Below, one piece after another: positions 40,241 through 44,620 of a stretch of DNA of 44,620 bases (the first letter of the stretch is position 1; each line of letters begins with the position of its first letter). The DNA lies in contig JAVCDB010000010.1 of the NCBI GenBank assembly GCA_030765205.1, positions 1 through 44,620 of the forward strand, in the 5' to 3' direction. This stretch comes from Candidatus Aadella gelida (GTDB lineage Bacteria; Omnitrophota; Gorgyraeia; Tantalellales; Tantalellaceae). The notes under the pieces were generated by a model. That model saw only the letters and a program-made list of their open reading frames with translations. It was not told the DNA's origin and made no database searches. A program made the position numbers and the translations under genes.

Positions 40241-43200
40241 TGCCTAAAAGAGAAGATATAAAAAGTGTTTTAATAATCGGTGCTGGACCAATAATTATTG
40301 GGCAGGCCTGCGAATTCGATTATTCGGGGACACAGGCCTGTAAAGCCATAAGGGAAGAGGGATACAAGGTAATACTTGTAAACTCTAACCCTGCCACTAT
40401 TATGACTGATCCTGAACTTGCCGATAAAACTTATGTGGAACCGGTTACGCCTGAGACGGTTGCCAAGATAATAGAAAAAGAAAGGCCCGATGCCATACTT
40501 CCCACATTAGGAGGGCAGACTGGACTTAATACTGCCATGAAGCTTTATGAGATGGGGGTTTTCGAAAAATACGGAACGAAAATGATCGGGGCGGATTATC
40601 CTGCCATAAAAAAAGCTGAAGACCGCGATGAATTCAAGAAAGCTATGCAGCGCATAGGACTTGATCTCCCCAGAAGCGGAATAGCATGCAATATGGAAGA
40701 AGCCATAGCTATTACTGAAGATATAGGGTTCCCTTTGATCGTCAGGCCGAGTTTCACCCTTGGAGGAACCGGGGGCGGGGTGGTAAACAATATTGAAGAG
40801 TTTAAAAAGATAGCTGAGGGAGGACTGCGTAACAGCATGATCAGCGAAGTCCTTATAGAAGAATCTATTGCCGGGTGGAAAGAATACGAGCTTGAAGTTA
40901 TGAGGGATAAGAAAGATAACGTTGTAATCGTATGTTCTATAGAAAACCTTGATCCGATGGGTATACATACAGGTGACAGCGTAACAGTCGCTCCGCAGCA
41001 GACCTTATCCGATAAAGAATATCAAAAGATGCGTGATGCCTCAATAGATATCATCAGAGAGATTGGGGTCGAGACCGGAGGATCTAACATACAGTTCGCG
41101 GTAGATCCCCAGGACGGACGCATGATAGTCATTGAGATGAACCCCCGGGTATCAAGGAGTTCCGCTTTGGCAAGTAAGGCCACAGGCTTTCCTATTGCTA
41201 AATTCGCGGCAAAATTGGCTGTTGGATATACTCTTGACGAGATATCGAATGATATCACAAAAGAAACTCCCGCGTCTTTCGAACCCTCGATAGATTACTG
41301 TGTAGTAAAGATCCCGCGTTTCACCTTTGAAAAATTCGCAGGTGCCGATTCAACTTTAGGTGTATCAATGAAATCTGTCGGAGAGACAATGGCTATAGGC
41401 CGTACTTTTAAAGAATCTCTGCAAAAAGGTTTAAGAGGTTTGGAAACCGGTCGATCCGGGCTGGATTCTTTTAAGGATGCAGAGAGCCTTAAAGAAGATG
41501 AGTTAGATGCTCTTCTTGCTAAACCAAACGCTGAAAGAATATTCTATGTCAGAGAGGCTTTCGTGCGAGGGTATAGTGTCGAGAAAATATTTGGCCTCAC
41601 AAAGATAGATCCCTGGTTTTTGCATAATATCGAGCAAATTATAACACTTGAGAAAGAACTTAAAAATCAACTTGGCGGATTAGACGTGACTGATAAAGAT
41701 AAAGGTCTTTCTCTGAAAAATACATTTTTGAAAGCAAAAAGAGCCGGATTTAGTGATGCGCAACTTTCAGTTATGATAGGATGCACCGAACCCCAATTCA
41801 GGGATTTACGTAAAAGTATAGGCCTTATTGCGACATACAAACTTGTAGATACATGTGCGGCTGAATTTGAAGCGTACACTCCATATTATTATTCGACTTA
41901 TGAAGATGAATGTGAAGTCATCCGTTCAGACAGAAAAAAGATAATGATACTTGGAGGAGGCCCAAACAGAATAGGCCAAGGCATAGAGTTTGATTACTGC
42001 TGCTGTCATGCATCGTTTGCTCTTAAGGAACTTGGTTTTGAGACCATTATGGTCAACTCAAATCCGGAAACGGTCTCAACGGATTATGATACCTCTGATA
42101 AGCTTTATTTTGAACCGTTGACATTTGAGGATGTAATGAATATCGTCGACAAAGAGAATCCTGACGGTGTAATCGTACAATTTGGCGGGCAGACTCCTCT
42201 AAACCTCGCTAAAAGATTAGAAGATGCAGGTGTCCCCATAATCGGGACTTCAGTCAAGTCAATCGCTCTTGCCGAAGACAGGGAACAATTTAAAGCGCTT
42301 CTCGATAAATTGGGCCTAAAACAACCGCCAAATGATACAGCTATTTCTATAGAAGAGGCCGAGGAGAAGGCTTTAAAGATCGGATATCCGGTAGTTGTAA
42401 GACCTTCCTATGTTCTTGGCGGTCGGGCAATGCGTATAGTGTATGATGAGGCTTCTTTAGAAGAGTTTATGAAAGAGGCAGTAAAGGTCTCTCCGGGCCA
42501 TCCCATTCTTCTTGATAAATTCCTGCAAAACGCCATTGAGGTCGATGTAGATGCCCTGGGCGATGGAGAGGATGCGATAGTTGCGGGTATTATGGAACAC
42601 ATTGAAGAGGCCGGTATACATTCCGGCGACTCGGCATGTGCGCTTCCTCCACATTCGATATCAGATAAAACTATGGAACATATCCGTGATTACACAAAAA
42701 GACTTGCTGAAGCTTTAGATATACGAGGTTTGATGAATATTCAGTACGCAGTACAGGGTAATGATATCTTTATACTTGAAGTCAATCCTAGAGCATCACG
42801 CACTGTTCCGTTTGTCTCAAAAGCCACGGGTGTACCTTTAGCGAAAATAGCGTCAAAGATCATGGCGGGTAAAAAACTTAAAGAATTAGGCGTAAAAGAT
42901 CCTATGAAAGGATTGAAATATACCAGCATAAAAGAATCCGTCTTACCTTTTTCAAAATTTTCAGGTGTAGATATTCTTTTAGGTCCGGAAATGATGTCCA
43001 CCGGTGAAGTTATGGGTATTTCAGAAAATTTCGGTAATGCATTCATTTTAGCTCAAGAAGGTGCGGGACAAAGCCTTCCTGAAACCGGAAAAGTGTTTAT
43101 CTCGGTACAGGACGGTGATAAGCGCAATATAGTTTTTCTGGCAAAAAAATTATATGACTTTGGATTCAAACTTTGCGCGACAGAAGGGACCGCAAAGATC

Positions 43201-43482
43201 CTGCGCAACAATAATATGGATGTTGAGGTAATTAATAAGATGAATGAGGGTAGCCCCAATGTCATGGATATGGTAAAAGGGGGTACGGTCGACCTCATTA
43301 TTAATACGGTATACGGAAAAAAACCGCATAAAGACGGCGCACAGATACGAAGCGCCGCAATAATGCGCGGCATTCCCTGTATAACGACCCTTGCAGGAGC
43401 CCAGGCTTCGGTCAATGGTATAGAATCTATTTTGAATACGGAAATTAGCGTGAAATCATTGCAGGAATACTACGAAGGATAA
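40240..43482 (+). CDS. carB: Carbamoyl phosphate synthase large subunit
   Basis: This 1080-residue protein is the large synthetase. It has two ATP-grasp halves (first begins [29 protein letters not shown], second [28 protein letters not shown]), an oligomerization domain between them, and a C-terminal MGS-like allosteric domain ([36 protein letters not shown]). Length and layout are standard. It makes carbamoyl phosphate from bicarbonate, ammonia and two ATP for pyrimidines and arginine. purF begins two bases later. Confidence 0.97.
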   Translation: MPKREDIKSVLIIGAGPIIIGQACEFDYSGTQACKAIREEGYKVILVNSNPATIMTDPELADKTYVEPVTPETVAKIIEKERPDAILPTLGGQTGLNTAMKLYEMGVFEKYGTKMIGADYPAIKKAEDRDEFKKAMQRIGLDLPRSGIACNMEEAIAITEDIGFPLIVRPSFTLGGTGGGVVNNIEEFKKIAEGGLRNSMISEVLIEESIAGWKEYELEVMRDKKDNVVIVCSIENLDPMGIHTGDSVTVAPQQTLSDKEYQKMRDASIDIIREIGVETGGSNIQFAVDPQDGRMIVIEMNPRVSRSSALASKATGFPIAKFAAKLAVGYTLDEISNDITKETPASFEPSIDYCVVKIPRFTFEKFAGADSTLGVSMKSVGETMAIGRTFKESLQKGLRGLETGRSGLDSFKDAESLKEDELDALLAKPNAERIFYVREAFVRGYSVEKIFGLTKIDPWFLHNIEQIITLEKELKNQLGGLDVTDKDKGLSLKNTFLKAKRAGFSDAQLSVMIGCTEPQFRDLRKSIGLIATYKLVDTCAAEFEAYTPYYYSTYEDECEVIRSDRKKIMILGGGPNRIGQGIEFDYCCCHASFALKELGFETIMVNSNPETVSTDYDTSDKLYFEPLTFEDVMNIVDKENPDGVIVQFGGQTPLNLAKRLEDAGVPIIGTSVKSIALAEDREQFKALLDKLGLKQPPNDTAISIEEAEEKALKIGYPVVVRPSYVLGGRAMRIVYDEASLEEFMKEAVKVSPGHPILLDKFLQNAIEVDVDALGDGEDAIVAGIMEHIEEAGIHSGDSACALPPHSISDKTMEHIRDYTKRLAEALDIRGLMNIQYAVQGNDIFILEVNPRASRTVPFVSKATGVPLAKIASKIMAGKKLKELGVKDPMKGLKYTSIKESVLPFSKFSGVDILLGPEMMSTGEVMGISENFGNAFILAQEGAGQSLPETGKVFISVQDGDKRNIVFLAKKLYDFGFKLCATEGTAKILRNNNMDVEVINKMNEGSPNVMDMVKGGTVDLIINTVYGKKPHKDGAQIRSAAIMRGIPCITTLAGAQASVNGIESILNTEISVKSLQEYYEG

Positions 43483-43484
43483 AA

Positions 43485-44620
43485 ATGAGTAAGAAAGAAT
43501 ATTGCGGGGTTTTCGGGATACAAGATCATCCTTCTGCGGTCGACCTAACGTATCTTGGATTGTATTCTCTGCAGCATCGGGGGGAAGAATCCTGCGGGAT
43601 AGCTACCTTTAACGGAAAAAAATTACGTCAATGTAACGGTATGGGTTTAGTTTCTGAAGTACTTACAAAAAACAAATTGAAAGAACTTAAAGGTTCAACG
43701 GCAATAGGCCACGTCCGTTATTCTACAACAGGGTCAAGTATTCTGAAAAATGCTCAACCTTTTGCTATCAGACATAACCGTGTCGTTGTTTCTATTGCTC
43801 ATAACGGAAATCTCATAAACGCCGTAAAACTCAGACGAAAACTTGAGAAAGAAGGCGCGATATTTCAAACTACCATGGATTCAGAGATAGTACTGCATCT
43901 TTTGGTAAGATCTGAAAAAGAACAGTTTGAAGAAAGGGCGATAGATGCTCTCGCGCAATGTGAAGGAGCATATACCATGCTTTTTCTGACGGGAGATAAA
44001 CTTGTCGGAGTCAGGGATCCTTACGGATTTCGTCCTTTGTGTTTAGGTAAAAAGGACGGAGCATACGTACTTGCTAGCGAAACATGCTCACTGGATCTTA
44101 TAGATGCCGAGTTTATCAGAGAAATAGAACCGGGAGAAATGGTCACGCTTTCAAATGACGGTATTAAGTCGGCGTTTCCTTTCAAAAAGCAAACACCTTC
44201 ACCGTGTATCTTTGAATTTATATATTTTTCACGTCCAGATAGCCATATTTTCGGTGACAGCGTTCTCAAGGTTAGGAAAAGGTTAGGAAGAAGACTTGCA
44301 GAAGAACACCCTGTAGACTCTGACATTGTTATGTCTATACCTGACTCCGGGAATTATGCGGCATTAGGATATTCAGAGCAGAGCGGTATTCCTTTTGAGT
44401 TCGGGATGATACGTAATCATTATGTGGGAAGAACATTTATTCAGCCTTCACCCGAAATGAGGGAACATGGGGTTAAAATAAAGTTGAACCCGGTCAGAGA
44501 TGTCCTAAAAGGGAAAAGGGTAATAGTTGTAGAAGATTCTATAGTGAGAGGTACTACCACAGTGGGCAGAATAAAGGCAATACGAGATGCCGGCGCAAAA
44601 GAGATTCATATGAGAATAAG
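43485..44620 (+). CDS. purF: Amidophosphoribosyltransferase, 3' truncated by window end
   Basis: The visible 378 residues are PurF, which starts purine synthesis by converting PRPP and glutamine to phosphoribosylamine. Cys7 (in KKEYCGVFGIQDH) is the expected N-terminal nucleophile after removal of a short propeptide. LGLYSLQHRGEESCGIATF, GHVRYSTTGSS and RDPYGFRPLCLG are glutaminase motifs, and VIVVEDSIVRGTTT is the PRPP loop. The Cys in SPCIFEFIYFSRPDS is at the place of the first Fe-S cluster ligand of Bacillus-type PurF; later ligands would be past the window. The gene continues beyond 44620. Confidence 0.96.
   Translation, partial: MSKKEYCGVFGIQDHPSAVDLTYLGLYSLQHRGEESCGIATFNGKKLRQCNGMGLVSEVLTKNKLKELKGSTAIGHVRYSTTGSSILKNAQPFAIRHNRVVVSIAHNGNLINAVKLRRKLEKEGAIFQTTMDSEIVLHLLVRSEKEQFEERAIDALAQCEGAYTMLFLTGDKLVGVRDPYGFRPLCLGKKDGAYVLASETCSLDLIDAEFIREIEPGEMVTLSNDGIKSAFPFKKQTPSPCIFEFIYFSRPDSHIFGDSVLKVRKRLGRRLAEEHPVDSDIVMSIPDSGNYAALGYSEQSGIPFEFGMIRNHYVGRTFIQPSPEMREHGVKIKLNPVRDVLKGKRVIVVEDSIVRGTTTVGRIKAIRDAGAKEIHMRI

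Overview
This 44.6 kb window reads as a single-stranded block of chromosomal housekeeping DNA from an uncultured-type anaerobic bacterium. All protein genes and both tRNAs I can support lie on the + strand. Gene content suggests Omnitrophota (former OP3) or a relative in the PVC neighbourhood. The grounds are two copies of the exosortase-associated TIGR04073 family, folate genes of the Wood-Ljungdahl methyl branch, an electron-bifurcating NfnAB pair, and many intergenic palindromes. This placement is inference; no 16S gene is present. I see no phage, CRISPR array, transposase or toxin-antitoxin module.

Layout. 1-5.1 kb: rplS-rnhB, then formate-to-methyl-THF genes (fhs, fchA, folD, metF). 5.2-9.2 kb: panB, a BioD-like/DRTGG protein, lipoprotein ApbE, mnmA. 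9.2-9.7 kb: a complex repeat locus. 9.7-15.4 kb: TauE/SafE permease, tRNA-Met, hflKC, a 59-residue unknown, an M50 protease, birA, coaX. 15.4-17.5 kb: a CIRCE-controlled groESL operon. 17.5-23.1 kb: palindromes, then an FMN riboswitch with terminator driving ribBA-ribH-nusB-PHP-ribD-ribE and a TIGR04073 gene. 23.1-25.7 kb: tRNA-Pro, acylphosphatase, lipoprotein, metallo-beta-lactamase-fold hydrolase, Xer recombinase. 25.7-26.0 kb: a second repeat locus. 26.0-30.2 kb: short CCA-like nucleotidyltransferase, rbfA, nrnA, truB, ribF, second TIGR04073 gene, strong terminator. 30.3-36.6 kb: PilZ protein, lipoprotein, panD, def, yqeY, two CNNM/CBS proteins, a TrkA-C membrane protein, a tiny lipoprotein, a radical SAM protein. 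36.8-44.6 kb: nfnAB, carAB and purF, which runs off the end.

The genes fit together around cofactors and one-carbon flow. Fhs, FchA, FolD and MetF would take formate to methyl-THF. NfnAB would balance NADH, NADPH and ferredoxin. Riboflavin synthesis (riboswitch-controlled), RibF and ApbE make and attach flavins. PanB, PanD and CoaX contribute to CoA, and BirA attaches biotin.

The two most interesting observations are these. First, FolD carries Gln where the family's catalytic Lys is expected, plus other active-site changes, and sits directly downstream of a separate cyclohydrolase-type FchA; this suggests a split dehydrogenase/cyclohydrolase. Second, there is a family of roughly 90 bp palindromic elements with a conserved core and variable but self-complementary stems, arranged as opposite-facing pairs just upstream of genes.
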